DNA of 64,000 bases from Schistocephalus solidus (lineage: Eukaryota; Platyhelminthes; Cestoda; Diphyllobothriidea; Diphyllobothriidae): assembly GCA_017591395.1 (NCBI GenBank), contig WEDG01000858.1, positions 1 through 64,000 of the forward strand, read 5' to 3'. This document shows positions 1 through 13,600 of this stretch, in pieces. A model generated the notes under the pieces. The model ran no database searches. It saw only the letters and a program-made list of their open reading frames with translations, and was not told the DNA's origin. Every line of letters starts with the position of its first letter. Position 1 is the first letter of the stretch. The position numbers and the translations under genes are program-made.

Positions 1-1375
1 TATTCTACACCCACCGTAGGACTTTTTGACAGGGTGCAGTTGGCAAGATTGGGCGTCAGAAATACCGGGTGTGGAGGCATACACAAAACCGGAGAACCTC
101 ACCTGGTTTAGTCCGCCGATAGTGACGGTTGTCCGGGGTGTGGTCGCTGGGCAGAACCCAGCTTCAAGGAGCCACGGGAGCATTCACCACCTGTACGAGA
201 CAAACTGAGCGACCAAATGCTATCTGTGTGGTGCTTCCCCTAACTAGTACCTCCTTAACCCCATCAACTATACATGATGGACCATGGAACAGTCTCAGAA
301 ACATTTGTTGTGACCAACGGAGTGAAGCAAGGCCACTTACTTGCTCTCACCCTCTTCAGGCTCATGTTTTCTGCCTGTAATCTGCATCGTCTGCAGGATC
401 GACGCTCTTCGTCACAGTAGGCGGCGCATGTAGGTCTCAACGCGTCCATCCATAGCTGAAATCCATGAACTGCTCAATGCGGATGATTGCGCACTCAACA
501 CTCTGACAGAGGAGGATATCCATAGGAGCAGGTTCCCTTTCTTTGATGGCAGCGCCAACCTTGGAATGACCATCAATATAGATAAAGCGGACGTTGGAGG
601 CCAATCTCTACACCAACAATGAATGAAATTACCCTCAAGTCACTGTTAATAGAGGCAAATTGAAAACCGTATACAAGTCGCCTCTATGAACAACAGCACA
701 TTCCCACCCAGAACCAAACCTGAGGATGCATTTGCGGACATAATCTTTCAGGCCAGCCAGGCTTTCGGCTGGCTGCCAACCTTTGTGTGGAATCGCCTTC
801 AGCTGAACAGCAAGCTAAATATTACATCGTCTCCGTCGGGACAACACTTCTGCCAGGAGCCCCAACCACTTCCACCTCAGCTGCCTCCGTAAAATACTGA
901 AGATGATATGATCCAACAGTTTTTCAGACTCAGACGTTTTGGAGCTGACCGGAATCCCCGTCATGCTGAGGCAACCACGACTGCGATGGAGCGGTCATCT
1001 TGTGAGAATGAATGACAAGCAATTACCCAGAATCTTCTTCGAAGATGTCCTTACGCGTGCCCGTCGATAAGAAAGACAAACATAATGCTACAAAGACACC
1101 TTTTAGAACTCGTTGAAAGGATTGTCAATCAACTCAGAGGCTTGGGTCGGCCTCGCCCAGGACTAACGGCCTCGACAAGCACAGTGAAGACGGGAAGAGC
1201 AATGTATGAGGCAAACCACATCGCCCCTGCCAAAACTAAAAGGGCGTCTCACAAGTCACGAACGTCTCTGACCCACAACGACACCATCCAATATCCATCA
1301 AAATGTTCACGCTGCCAACAAACGTACTGCCCGAGAATTGGTTTGCTGGAAAATTGTTGATCTAATCGTTGTATG
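1..1375 (+). mobile_element. Decayed LINE copy A, internally deleted
   Basis: Seen: bases 1-250 match, in reverse complement, the head module at about 54840-55135, including the CYLCG-coding stretch. From about 288 the text jumps straight to reverse transcriptase motif B (TNGVKQG-like, 300-380), then an ADD-like motif C (about 475-510), a KASQAF-like segment (745-800), an RLRW/RMND-like region (975-1010) and a last zinc-finger remnant (CSRCQQTY, about 1302-1325). Endonuclease and RT motif A are absent between head and motif B, so this copy has a large internal deletion. Frames change many times and stops are frequent, so it is dead. Known: APE-type LINE with C-terminal zinc fingers; the same family occurs at 19411-22280 and 55120-60210. 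Confidence is good for identity, modest for exact ends. The left end may run beyond the window. Confidence 0.8.
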
Positions 1376-3890
1376 TTTATCTATTTGTTCTGACTTGCAA
1401 ACCAATTAAATGGTGTATTGCCATCTGTTCAATTTTGGCTCACTACTGGCAGTCATTCAGCTAATGATAAGTTGCATGCTTAAAAGGAGTAAAATAATTC
1501 AGGTTAGGTCTTCTAGTACGTCAAGGTGGCTGCTTTTCAGATAAAATCACCCTATAGAGGTTCAAGTAACTTTTTTTCTATGAAATATCCAAAATGACAA
1601 GAAAACTGAAACTTATAACTAATATTGACACCTGTCTTTTTGGCATAAAAATACGCCAAAAACGTGCGTATATGTAGCATCCGATTTATTTTTATTGAGC
1701 AATCTTCAAAACCTCGGGCCTCTAAAATTACTGAACATCCCACTCCATTTAGATGACTGAAGTGCCTATGCTTTCAATGGCGTTATATATGAATCCGTAG
1801 ATTACCTTTTGTCTCACTGATGTCCTTTATGCTTTTAACAACTTCTCACTACCTTAAACGAAGGAAAGTCTTACTGAATTGGCTTTCGTCTAGTTGTCAT
1901 TTTTACGCCCGTTTAGTCACCTTTTAATTATCTGTCGTCTATCACTTGTCAGGTCTTTTGCAGAAAACGTACACGATGCCAACTCATCTGAATTTTGATT
2001 ATAAATCAACTCCTGAAAGCACCTACCTCCTCAGAACAATTTTCTGCGTCGCCTTTGTGATAAATTGGCCAAAATCCTATTCGTAAAAAGCAATGAGCCA
2101 CGCGGAAGTGCAGGGCTTGAGTGATCTTAAACCCTGCACTCGAGGTGTTGTTGGCAATCCATGAGAGGGTTCATTCATGAATCAGACAACTTTTTAAGCA
2201 AAATTTCAGATGCTGTTCATCCTTAGGCCGAGGATGTTCCTTGATACCGCAAAGGCTGGGACGAAAGTGACTTTACAGGAAATCTGGAGGATGGCAAAAT
2301 AGAATGTTTGCTGTAATAATTTGAAGAAAACGGACGATGAAATATTTATGAAAATTCGTTTGTTTTGGTTTTCCGCGCTGTCTGGTTACTATGGCTTGGA
2401 TCGTGGGGCTTTTAAGGTGGCAAAACGATTTTTATATGTAGAAGCTGATGAGACTAGAGCAATTATCATTTACGATTAAGAAGTTAAACAAGTTTTTCAG
2501 GTATAGTTTGACAAACGGTAAATAATTTTTCAAGACAGAGGGAGATGCTAAACTCCTCAGGCTTTACCTTCTACGGGGCGCCGCGAGCACATAAGAATTA
2601 CGTGCATTTTCTCCTACATTTTCCTGAGCTGGTTTAATGAAAGTAAATCACTGCACCATGTAGATTAAATTATAAAAAAGTAATTTCAAATCTGTAGTCT
2701 GCTGATGGAGGTCAGATGTTAAATTTTCTGAATCACTGTTTTTTCCGGTTTGAGGGCTGTTCTCCGATATATGGCACATCTGGAATTTATGATGTCGGAA
2801 GACTAAATTAAGACCAGAATTAACGAGTTCTTGTTACAAGTTAGCTTCCATGTTGTCAGTATTTGCTCTACAATATTGATTTCTCGTCAATATATAGTCA
2901 CTTTCTAGGAATCCATTTTGATTTTGGAAGACATAAAGTAGAATAGTGAGAGAGACAGGGATGGTAAAGAACTCTTAAGGACGTCTCAAGAAGTTCTCAG
3001 GTTGGTTTCACAAGTTTGGGCTGGCACACAAGACTAACGTTTTTCTGTGACAGCCATAACTGCAGATATTTACGTCCCTGAACCAATACTTCATTCGGTA
3101 GTCATAAAAGTGCTGCCTCAACTGAGTACAGATTAAAACTTCAGGTATTTCTCGACCTGTGTTTGTGGCGTGAATGGTTGAATACGACAAACTAGCTGGT
3201 AATTAACGGTTTAGTGACCTTTTTCCTCTGTAGCTTCTCTTCTCAAAATATTATTTGCATTGACAAAGGGGACACTATATAATATATAGCATAGCATCAA
3301 ACATTCTTAAGCAATTTAAAACAATTAAATTTGCGAGCACGTTTGCACTCGGTTGATGTTCTTGAGAAGGTGCATACTACTTGAGGTCGGCAAATGCGTG
3401 TGAAAGCTCCATGGAAGTGTATGTACGTTTTTTCAAGTACCTGAACTTTTTCCACACTTCAGCATTTTGAAGCACTTGGTTATCACAAATATTCAAATCG
3501 ACTATTTCTTGCTTATGGATGGGCTCACTCCTTGAATGCTTATTACCCTTACGCAATATTTTTTTGAGTATAAACTTTTTCTAAAGTAGTTTTAATATTG
3601 AGTATTTGCAGCAAAATCACAATATTTAACAGTCAAAGTACCTTCGGTTTCGGAAGGAGGCTTCTTTTGGCCGAATGAAAATACTTTGATCTGTAAAAAT
3701 GGTCATTTATGTAGCATAATATTTCCCTTTGATATTCGTCTTTACCTTACCATAATTAATATCCGGCTGTAGTATTCTTCTAATCAAGAACACATTTTAC
3801 ATTTCTGATAACATGTCATGCGATAGCTAATCTACTGGAAAGTAAATAACGTTTTGTTGAACGTGTCTTCTCAAAGAATGGATGTCACAT
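1376..3890. other. AT-rich stretch, no gene recognised
   Basis: Only short chance open frames are present. I see no repeat shared with the rest of the window, no RNA gene and no convincing exon. Confidence 0.5.
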
Positions 3891-3899
3891 ATCAATTGG

Positions 3900-4632
3900 C
3901 CAAACGTCTGAAAAGTCTGAATGCCTCGGACGAGAGCACCAATGCGGATACAGTCTCGGAAATTTTCGAAGTTCCTGATGGTTAAAGCAAGGATGCGTAC
4001 TTGCTCCCACCTTCTTTAGCCTCTTGTTCACTGCCATGCTGATAGGCGCCTACCATTTGGAGGAACCTGGAATCAGTCTCCTCTAGGGGACCGACGACTA
4101 GGGTCTTAATAGCCAACGCGTCAGTCCAGGACTATTATCCAGTAACCCCTGTTCACGGACAGCTGCGCACTCAACTGGTGATATTATATCCGGCGACGCA
4201 TCAACTAATACGCTCACCACCTCCACCCCCACTATCAGCAATGAGGGCTCTATCCCAACCAGCCCTCATTACGATCGCACATGCACATTGCGGACTTGGC
4301 CTCGTCATTCACTCACGAACCAATTACACTGTGATCGGCTGACCGACAGTTCGACCGTCAGTTTCAATGATAGTCGTGCACGGACGGACATGTGCTTCAG
4401 CTATCGCCTGAACAAGGTGCGTCATCAGACTGGTTACTTTTACCAGTCCCTGCCGCTTCCGATCTTCTTCACTCTGTTATGAAACTGGCTTGAGGGCGGT
4501 GGGGGTCGAGAAAGCATGGTAACTGATTCGAAAGTCTACTATCACTGTAAGCTACTTCCCTTCAAGACACCGTCCTGGCCTGCTGAGCACACGGTGGATA
4601 TCTTCAGAATTGCCGATCGAACCGTCATGTCG
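3900..4632 (+). mobile_element. Decayed LINE copy B, 3' fragment
   Basis: Around 3983-4075 the sequence reads like RT motif B and what follows (KQGCVLAPT-like, then an AML-GAY-like run), with frame breaks. About 4210-4320 resembles the Thr/zinc-finger tail. 4440-4632 matches the 3' UTR of the better copies: the cttcttcactctgt stretch, a purine-rich run, then the hgaGCACACGGTGGAta-like terminal block seen near 22240 and 60160. Most of the C-terminal domain is deleted between the two blocks. It is an old, non-functional copy of the zinc-finger LINE family. Confidence 0.65.
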
Positions 4633-4639
4633 CTGAAAT

Positions 4640-6765
4640 AATTGTGTACTAATGAAGTGAAAACTAATCCATGTTACTACTGTGAACTTCCTGTTGTCCA
4701 TGCTCTAGTCGTAATTCTAACCTCTGACTGACGTTGTCCTCTGAAGTTTCTCGCTAGTTCATTCTACCTCGTCTGATATATTAAACACCTGCTACTTTCT
4801 GAACTTGAAAAGTTGTATGGCTAGTGCGTCGATAATAATGACGCTAGAACGACGTTTTTGCTGACTTTGCATGCCTGATAATAGGCTTTTGTCACTCGGA
4901 TTAACATCGAGTTTAAGTGCAAATTGGACGCACGTTTCGTGTCTCTCCTCGGTGAATTGTTAGCAAATGATCAATAACTTTAACCTTGCTCGCAATGCTG
5001 AGGTCACACATTGCTCATTGTACCTTCCGCTGCCTTCAAAACTACTCTTGAACCCCTCTCCCCCTGAGTAGAGTTTAACAGTTAAACAATTTAGTGATAT
5101 CGTTAAGCTTCACGCTGTGATGTCCGAATCGCATTTTATGTTTTCCTTGTCAACGAAACGCATTGAACTCTACCTATTCCCACCCATATCAGGTCCACAC
5201 ACATTTCTGACAAACATACCCTATCGCGAATGTATTTCCTAATTAATTGTCATAGAATGTATTCTTACTTCATAGCTAGTTCGATTTTTATGAAAAAAGC
5301 GTCCAAAGTCACTAAAAATAGCGAAATCTATGATGCAAATAAATTTGTTTAAAATACATTGTTTACTTTTTGTTGTTAGTAGAAACTTCTAAAAAGATGA
5401 CGGAGGATGCTTCAGTGACGGTGGTTAACGGATCGAGAGGTGGCAGAACTGGTCTGTTAGTTTCTGCGTTTATTCTTCCGCTAATTTCACAGGCAAAATT
5501 AGTGTTTGCTTTAATTTCAGTAGAATCTTCTTCCAAGGATTCAGCTCTTTGAAAATATTTGGTTTTATAAACAAGCAAAGTTATGCCTAAGTCACTCCGG
5601 TATCACCAAAACGGACTGCAGGAAGCTTTATCTCCACCACGCAGCCTGACCTGGCACCGAAGCGCTTCTTTCAGAAGGCGGGAAACCTCTTCAGTTGTCC
5701 GATTTAATTTCATGAGTCTACTACACTGAGCATATGCGAATAGAGCAGTTATTTGAGATATTTATCTTATCCAAGTTGGTCAGATGATTTGTTTTCAGGG
5801 TTCTGAACCAAATACATGACTTTCCTGTGTTTTAAAGTCATTTCAATCAGGAGACATCAGGCCACAAGTGAATTTAAAAATATACATGAGGGGCTTCCAT
5901 CCGTATAACTATTTACACATTAGTGACAGAGGCGAGCTTAGGCCCATTCCAACACACTAAACATGGTTGTTATTTTAAAATTGGCGAAAAACAAATGCTT
6001 ATTTTGGTATTATATAAACATTCAAATGAACACCACCTGCTGACGAAGTTGAATGGCGCAGTCTTAATAAGCATACACATCGTCTGACTTTTTGAGTGCG
6101 TTTAAATAAATGGATTTTAAAACAATTTGTAATTTATGACTTTAGGCATTTTCGCCAAACGAGGTCACACGTGAGATGAAAAATGGTAGACCGATACGTT
6201 TCTGTATTGTTAATTATTCTTGCAAACCGATAAGAGAGTCATAAGCAGAATAGGCTGTTAAGATATAAGATCAGGATGTGCAAGTTTTTAGCCTTCATCT
6301 ACACGAAACATTTAGATATATGTATGGCAACCCCAATAAGATAGTCGCTTCATTGGCGCCTGCATCACGGCCGATTGAAAGCAATGTAATCACGGCAAAA
6401 CATTTTGACTGCCAGTTCTCCTGTTAAATCAGACAAAGCTGCACGGAACTTTTGCGCTGTGAAAACGTTCATAAGATTTTCTCATAGGCTCGACTTACAA
6501 AAACCATGTATTGATGTACGCCCCAAGTCCCTTCAGAAATAAGCGAAGAGATTTTTGCAATTTTTTTATTAACAAAGGCTTTTCAGTCCAGTGCATAAAA
6601 TAGCTAGTAAAAAACCTTGACTGAACTAGACAGCATACATAAATGAATTCGGGTATTTGCTCTAGGTTTCAACCTGGTCCGCAACACATCCTGTGATAGT
6701 AAGGATAGATAAAAATTTGCCATTATATGTCAATTGTAGCCCTGTTTACGTCGATTTCAGGTCTA
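4640..6765. other. AT-rich stretch, no gene recognised
   Basis: Two overlapping open frames at 5363-5578 lie on opposite strands and show no recognisable domain. Nothing else stands out. Confidence 0.5.
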
Positions 6766-6769
6766 AAAA

Positions 6770-8985
6770 GAATTTATATATATTCCAAATAAATATCCAC
6801 ATTTATATATTGGCTTCACAAAGCAAACATGCTCTGTATGGGTAGCCAAGGGCACGAACAGGCAACCAATTACAAGGCCGAATTCGGCAAAGTTTTACTT
6901 GTAGAGAGAAGAGGCAAAATAAATTATGGGTAGATTGATACAGTCTGTTTCAGGCTTATTCTGCCTTCATTCAGCCAAACATAACCCTGACTACAAGTTG
7001 GGACTGAAAACACCAAAATTTCATTCGATTACGGCGCAGACAGTCCACAAAATGGTCCTAGCAGATGGGTTATAAGCACATACTCGAAAGGAAGTTCATC
7101 AGTGCCTCGCCACATGTCATTACCTGTCGCAGCAGATCGAGTATTTATTTATACATGAATAGGCGCACACTGATCTATTGGCTTCCCGAAGCAAACAAGC
7201 TCCATATTGGTGGCCAAGGGCATGAACAGACGACCAATTGTAAGGCCGAAGTCGGAAAAGGTATAATTGCAGAGAGGAGAGAAGACAGAAAAGATGGGTG
7301 GATGGATACCGTCTGTTTCGGGCTAATTATGCCATCATTTAGCCAATCATAACCCTGACTAACAGATGAGACCGGAAACACAAACATGCGCTCGAGTAAG
7401 GCGTAGACAGTTCACACGCTGGGTCTAGCAGTTGGGTAATAAGTAATTCATCGAAGTGAAGTTCATCAGTGTCTCGCTACCTGTCATTCTATTTCGCTGC
7501 AGATTGTGTATTTATTTAAACAGGAATAGGCGCACACCGATCTACTGGCTTCCAGAAGCAATTTATCGAACTCTCATTGATCAGTGCCTTGCCAACTGTC
7601 ATTATCTGTCACTGCACATTGGGTATTTATTCAAATATGGATAAGCGCACACCGATCTATTTGCTTCTCGATGCCATCAAGCTCCATACCGGTGGCAAAG
7701 GCCAGCAAGTACCAGGCTTAATAGGGCCAAGTTATAATTGCAGAGAGGAGAGAAGACAGAAAATATGGGTGGATAAATACCGTCTGTTTCGGACTAATTC
7801 TGCCTTCATTCAGCTAAACATAACGCAGACTAAAAGCTTAGACTGGAAACACAAACATCCGCTGGAGTAAGGTGCAGACAGTTCACACGATGGATCTAGC
7901 TGTTGGGTCATAAGCAATTCATCGAAGTGAAGTTCATCAGTGCCTCGCCACAAGTCATTCCCTGTCACAGCAAATCGGGTATTTATTCAAACAGGAATAA
8001 ACACACACCAAGCTATTGTCTTCCCGAAGAAAAAAGCTTCATATTAGTGGCCAAGAGCACGAACAGACTACCAATAAAAAGGCCGAAGTCGGCCAAGTTA
8101 TACTTGCAGGGAGGCGAGACGACAGAAAATATAGGTAAATTGATACAGTCTCTTGCTGGGTTATTCAGCCTTCATTCAGCCAATCATACCCCTGAAAACC
8201 AGCTGCCACTAGAAACACAATCATGCGCTCGAAAACGGCGCAGTCAGTCCACACACCGTTTCTAGCAGATGAGTTATAACCAATTCATCGAACTTAAGTG
8301 CATCGGATCCTAGCCACCTATCTTGCTCTGTCCAGGCAGATCGGGTAATTATTCAAAAAGTATTAGGTGTACACCAATCTATTGGTTTCCCGAAGAAACC
8401 AAACTTTGTATGGGTGGAAAGATCACCAACAGGCAACCAAATACCAGGCTGGAGATGGCCAAATTATAATTTAAGAGAGGAGAGACGACAGAAAATATGT
8501 ATAGAATGATACAGTCTGTTTCGGGCTTATTTCTCTTTCATTCAGTTAATCATAACCCTGACTACCTAGTGGGACTCTAAACACAAAAATTGCGCCGAGT
8601 ACGGTGCAGACATCCACACAATGGCCCTAGCAGATGGGCTTTAAGCACATACTCGAAAGGAAGTTCATCAGTGCCCCGCCACATGTCTTACCCTGTCGCA
8701 GCAGATCGGGTTCTTATTCAAACAGGAAGAAACACACACGGATCTATTGGCTTCCCGAAGCAAACAAGCTCCATATTGGTGGCCAAGGGCATGAACAGGC
8801 AGCCAATTACCATGCCAAAGTTGGCCAAAGTATAATTGCAGAGGTGACAGGAGACAGAAAATATGGGTGGATGGATGGAGTCTGTTTCGGGGTTATTCAG
8901 CTTTCATTCAGCCAATCATATACCTGACAACCAGTTGCCACTGGAAACACAATCATGCACTCGAGAACGGTGCTGTCAGTGTGTT
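6770..8985 (+). repeat. Tandem array, ~366-bp units, direct part
   Basis: Units can be phased on the recurring TCAGTG in 'gttcatcagtgcc': anchors at 7099, 7466, 7581, 7937, 8303 and 8668. Spacings are therefore 367, 115 (a truncated unit), 356, 366 and 365 bp. A leading partial unit starts near 6770. Each unit contains recognisable blocks: 'cagatcgggtatttattc', 'ctattggcttcccgaag', 'ggccaagggcatgaacagg', 'aattgcagagaggagag' and 'ttcattcagccaatcata'. Units differ by many substitutions and small indels, so the array is old. Short open frames inside are not conserved as proteins between units. I cannot tell whether this is a satellite or a set of terminal repeats of a mobile element; the neighbouring PLE makes the latter worth testing. 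Confidence 0.85.
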
Positions 8986-9876
8986 TCTGTTTCCACTCCC
9001 ACCTGGTAGTCAGGTTTATGATTGGCTGAATAAAGGCAGAATAAGCCCGAAGCAAACTGTGTCAATCTACCCATATTTTCTGTCGTCTCTCGTCTCTGTA
9101 ATTATAACTTTGCCGACTTTGGCCTGGTATTTGGTTGCTTTTTCGTGATCTTGCCACCCATACAGAGCTTTTGTGCTTCGGGAAAACAATATATTGGTGT
9201 GCGCCTAATCCTTTTTGATTTAAAACCTGATCTGAAACGAAAGGTAATGACAGGTTGCGAGGTGGTGATGAACTTCAGTCCCATGAAATGCTTATGACAT
9301 AACTCCTAGACCCAGTGTGTGAATAGTCTGCCCCGTACTCGAGCGCATGTTTGTGTTTCCGGTCCCAGCTGGTAGTCAGGTTTATGATTGGCTGAATGAA
9401 GGCAGAATAAGCCAGAAACCGATTGCATCAATCTTCCCATAATTTCTGTCACCTCTCCTCTCAGCAATTTTAACCTGGCTGACTTCGGCTTTTTATTTGG
9501 TTGCCTGTTCTTGATCTTGCCCACCATATGGAGCTTGTGTGCTTCGGTAAACCAATAGATTGTTGTTCGCTTAATCCCGTTTGATTAAAAACCTGATCTG
9601 AAGCGACAGAGAATTTCAAGTTGCGAGACATTGATGAACTTCAGTTTGATAAACTACTTATATATCATCTTCTAGACCCAGTATTTGGACTGTCTGCGCC
9701 GTACTCGAGTGCCTGTGTTTTTTTGCAGTCCCAACTGGTAGTCAGGTTAATATTTGGTTGAATGTAGGCAGTATAATCCTGAAACATAGTGTATCAATCT
9801 ACCCATATTTTTTGTCACCTCTCCTTTCTGCAATTATAACTTTGCCAACTTCGGCCTGGTAATTGAGTGCCTGTTC
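8986..9876 (-). repeat. Same ~366-bp repeat, inverted part of the array
   Basis: From about 8986 the unit runs as its reverse complement: 'ggtagtcaggtttatgattgg', 'tctacccatattttctgtc', 'ccaatatattggtgtg'-like and 'tgatgaacttcag' blocks. Anchors TGATGA at 9266 and 9632 give a spacing of 366 bp, identical to the direct part. There are roughly three inverted units; the last is cut at about 9876, where PLE coding sequence begins. The junction near 8985 puts the blocks 'ccagttgccactggaaacac' and 'gtgtttctgtttccac' close together, a large imperfect palindrome. Confidence 0.83.
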
Positions 9877-10610
9877 CTTAAGGGACCGAATGGAAACACT
9901 GCACAATATTATTACTTCGACGATACTTGGAATAACCTTTACGCTCGAAAAAGAAATTGACGACCAACTACCTTTTCTTGACGTCCTCGTACAGCGAAAG
10001 ACTGACGGGACCTTTAAATCATCAGTTTACCACAAAGAGGCTAATGCAGATGTTGTTCTACATTATGAGAGCAAATACCCTATCGCCCACAAACGAAGCG
10101 TGGTCAACACACTCATCAATCGGGCAAAAGCCCACTGTTCCACCAAGGAACTTTACCAAATTGAACTCACTTATCTATTCAAACTGTTTTCCAGCAACGG
10201 TTACCCTAGAGATTTTGTACATAGATGCATGAAACATCAAGAATTAAAAGAAAAAGATAAAGATAATGAACTATGATTGTTCCGATCATGCACCCACAAT
10301 AAAAAACTGGAAAACACTTCCATACATTAAGAACGTGTCTGAACTCGTTGAAAGACACTTGCGGAAGCGCCAAATTTACGTGGCGCACAAACCAACGACT
10401 ACAATTCGAAACCAGCTTTTACACCCTAAGGATAGGGTTGGCTATTTAGATAAAAAAGAAGCCGTTTACAAAATCCCATGTAACAGCTGTAATGTTGTGT
10501 ATTGCGGTCAAACAGGAAAATCAGTCTCTACACGCCTACACGCCTACACGAACATCATTTGGCATGCCTTATTAATATCACAGCCTATATATTTTTCCTT
10601 TTCGGCGATT
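9877..10610 (+). pseudogene. Penelope-like element: RT end plus GIY-YIG (fragment P1)
   Basis: 9890-10276 reads like the C-terminal part of a Penelope-type reverse transcriptase: the DDQLPFLDVLV block near 9960-9990, a YHKEAN/LHYESKYP block and an AHKRSVVNTLINRA block. It continues, after a frame change at about 10260-10276, into KTLPYIKNVSELV and then a GIY-YIG endonuclease start with a Cys pair (IPCNSCNVVYCGQTGKS, about 10474-10525). Known: PLEs join RT to GIY-YIG and act in the nucleus by target-primed insertion. The catalytic part of the RT is missing on the left, where the inverted 366-bp repeats begin. An 8-bp tandem duplication at 10533-10548 shifts the frame just after STRLH. Dead fragment. 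Confidence 0.85.
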
Positions 10611-10614
10611 TAAT

Positions 10615-13600
10615 ATGCTCTGTAGATGATAATGTGCTCAGTATAAAGTTTATTGGCATGAATAAATCATTTTCGGTATTGCTTTAATTTATTCCTACCA
10701 TTCACTTCTTTTCATCTGGCTACTGACTCAATCTTAAATAGGAATTCAGCCTTTTTCATCTTCAACTCGATCTTAGTACTACAAGTAAAAGCAAAACCAG
10801 CCATAAGAATTCGCCTATTTGCCTGGCTTGGTGTTTCTTTTGAGGGAGATTACGGATAGTGATGTGGCTAGAGTTAGGGTAAAGACTGGTTTTTTGGGGG
10901 TTTCGGTTATTCTTCGCCCTAGTTAACTTTATGGTTATAGTTATGCCTTGATATAATTTACCGCTCCTGTAATTTTGCGCAGCGTCAAATGTATTGGCGG
11001 GATTTTTCCTATTCCTTTGTCTCATCGAAAAATGCTTTCTAAACTAACTCACATGCCTTTATTTACTTATCTTTTGGCCTAACGGAATTAATACGAAATT
11101 CGTTTGGTTAACTTATGCAGGATGAGTAAATTTTTAAAAAAATATGATCTGAGGTAAGGTTTTCTCTAAACTTCGTTTTATCTCAGGTTAGTACGCACTC
11201 GATTTTTGAGTATCCAGACAAGTAAATGCAAAAAATTAAGAACGAACCTTTTAGCGAATAAAATGCTTTTTCACAGTCCTCTGAAGGCAAGTTGCCTTTT
11301 ACATTTTTAGGACAGTTAAACTGAAAGAATTACTAACTTTTGTCTCCATAACAGTCCTTTTCGGGTTTTGTAAGTGAACACCTCAGGAATCTCAATTATC
11401 AAATTTTAAACAAATTTTAACTTGCTACCAGCACCGTACTACAACAAAACCACTTATCGTTTTTTCGGTGTCAGCCGACTATTCTGGTAGAGTACATTCA
11501 ATCTCGCGTATTCAAATGACATGTGATGTCCTTCAATTGAAGCGCTCTGGTGCTTTTTGCAGCTCTTGTTTCAAATTTATTATAGATTTCATATATAATT
11601 GAAGTAGTAGTGGCTAATAGCAAGAAAAATTAAAATTTGTTTTGATTTCGTTGGCTTCGATTTTTGGTTATTAGCAAACATTACTTTCATTTTCTGTTAG
11701 CATATACGAAGCCCGCAAAATGTATTATTAAGAAGTAATAGTGGTTAAGCTGTCTAGTTCATTCTTATCAATACCTTTTGTCACATGCATATCTTTGCTC
11801 AGTAGGCAATCACCGCGAATCTAGGCCTGCTCTGACTCAATGACCTCAACTTGTCTCGACTTATTCAAAGTGTTTGGCAACTGTCAGTTACTGCTACTTA
11901 GTAAATTATCAATAAAATAAAGGCGTAAAATTTGAGAATTTCATAATATGCGATTAACCTTTTGGACTGCTTTTATCAGCTTGTCTCCTCAGTTGGTATC
12001 CTTTAAGTGTTAAAAAGTTGAGAGGCTGTTTCTACAAGGGAGCTCGTATTTTAAAATCAAGCTGTGCTTGCGATGAGAAAGCGAGCCAGAAAAAGACCAA
12101 GTTTCATTTTGAAATCATAATTCAAAATGTATAATAACCTTTTCTCAAGAGATCAATTGAGGAGCATAAGTGTGTTTTCTATAAAGTTCAATAGTTACAG
12201 TTACAAACCAAACTTGAGACTCTCTGGAAACAAACTTTAGCTTTACAGCCTGTTGCCACGCACGGTGTCAAACACTTTAATTAAACACTGGTAAATTGCA
12301 CCTATTCGTTTTGAAAAAAGTCCGGAATTACTAATAAAAGCACGCGTAAAGCACGCGTAATGAAGCACGCGAATCCAATTAGCTTCAAGAGGACAAGAGT
12401 CTCATGGTAGAGAGGCCGCATAAAGGAACAGGTACTGCTGTAATGAGTAGATTAACGTCCATATTGTGGAACCGGATGGAATTCAGGAATGCAGACAAGG
12501 AAAATGACTGCATATATAAAGAAGCGGTTCAACTTACTGACTGTTTATGACGACTAATCCGAAGGTTTCATAAGCCATCGTGGCGTTGAACGCTTACGAC
12601 CAGTAGGCACACGTATTCGTTGATTTTTTGGTCTACCGAAAAGTCCTAAGTACTGTCTGTCAATTAGTCCGAATTTGGACATACAAACCTCTCAATATCA
12701 CACAATATGTTATGAGAAATATGTTAAATGAGAAATTTGAGCCATTATGGCATCATCTAGTACCCTGTGACGATCGAGATACCCTTGACTTAATTGACGA
12801 CTCCAAAGACATGAAATTAAACAACATGATGATATTCTGCCTATACGTCCAATCATGTGGAGTCTTCGCAAGTAGGCGGTAGGTTGGAATTCAATTTCAC
12901 CCACAAAATCTTTTTTTGGCTTTTTTACTGACCATAGCGATTGCATCTATTTTGAGTAGTGCAATTACAACAGTTTCTATTCCTGTATCCGGTATATTTA
13001 CCACGATACCTTTGTTCACTTGAAACTGATTTCAATTCTGTGCGTGTGCTTTTATCAGCAATGCTTGACTTTTCAACACTTTAAAATATGGATAAGTACA
13101 ATTTACCAGTTTCTAGGTAAAATCCTCAAAATTGTGTGCCTAAACAGACTACAGATTAAAGATTTGAATCCAGAGCTTATTGAAATGGGTTTCTTTCTCT
13201 AACTGCACAACTTTTCTCAAAAGAAAGCGTACGCCAAAATTTGGTTATCGTCCAAACCAGGGTTTTTTTCATTGGACGGTCTTGAGATGCTACTGAGAGA
13301 ACTCCTGCTTAGGAGAACGTCTAAGAAAGTGCGTTACCCTGCTGTTTCTGTCTCCAACGAAAGCTTGCTCGAGGGGAGGGCTTGATTTACAGCGTATAAG
13401 AAGACAGCTACGTCGGTTTCTGTGTTGTGAATTATAGATGTGTCACCAACGCAGCGACCGCTATTTCTTAACCTATCGATCTGATGGCTTAGATCAAATT
13501 TTTTCAGTCTGACGTTTAGGGATCGGCTAAAAGGGTTCAAAGAGGCGAGCGCATAGCAGCATTTTTTATTTGTCTGTATAGTTGGTTGTCAAAAAAATGA

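Noticed and set aside
8590..8927. Protein-coding reading of the 366-bp repeat
   Set aside because: Open in some units only; stops and frameshifts differ from unit to unit with no sign of protein conservation.
7090..9640. Hammerhead ribozyme in the 366-bp units (CTGATGA on one strand)
   Set aside because: The CTGATGA word recurs, but no pairable helix II followed by GAAA is conserved among units.
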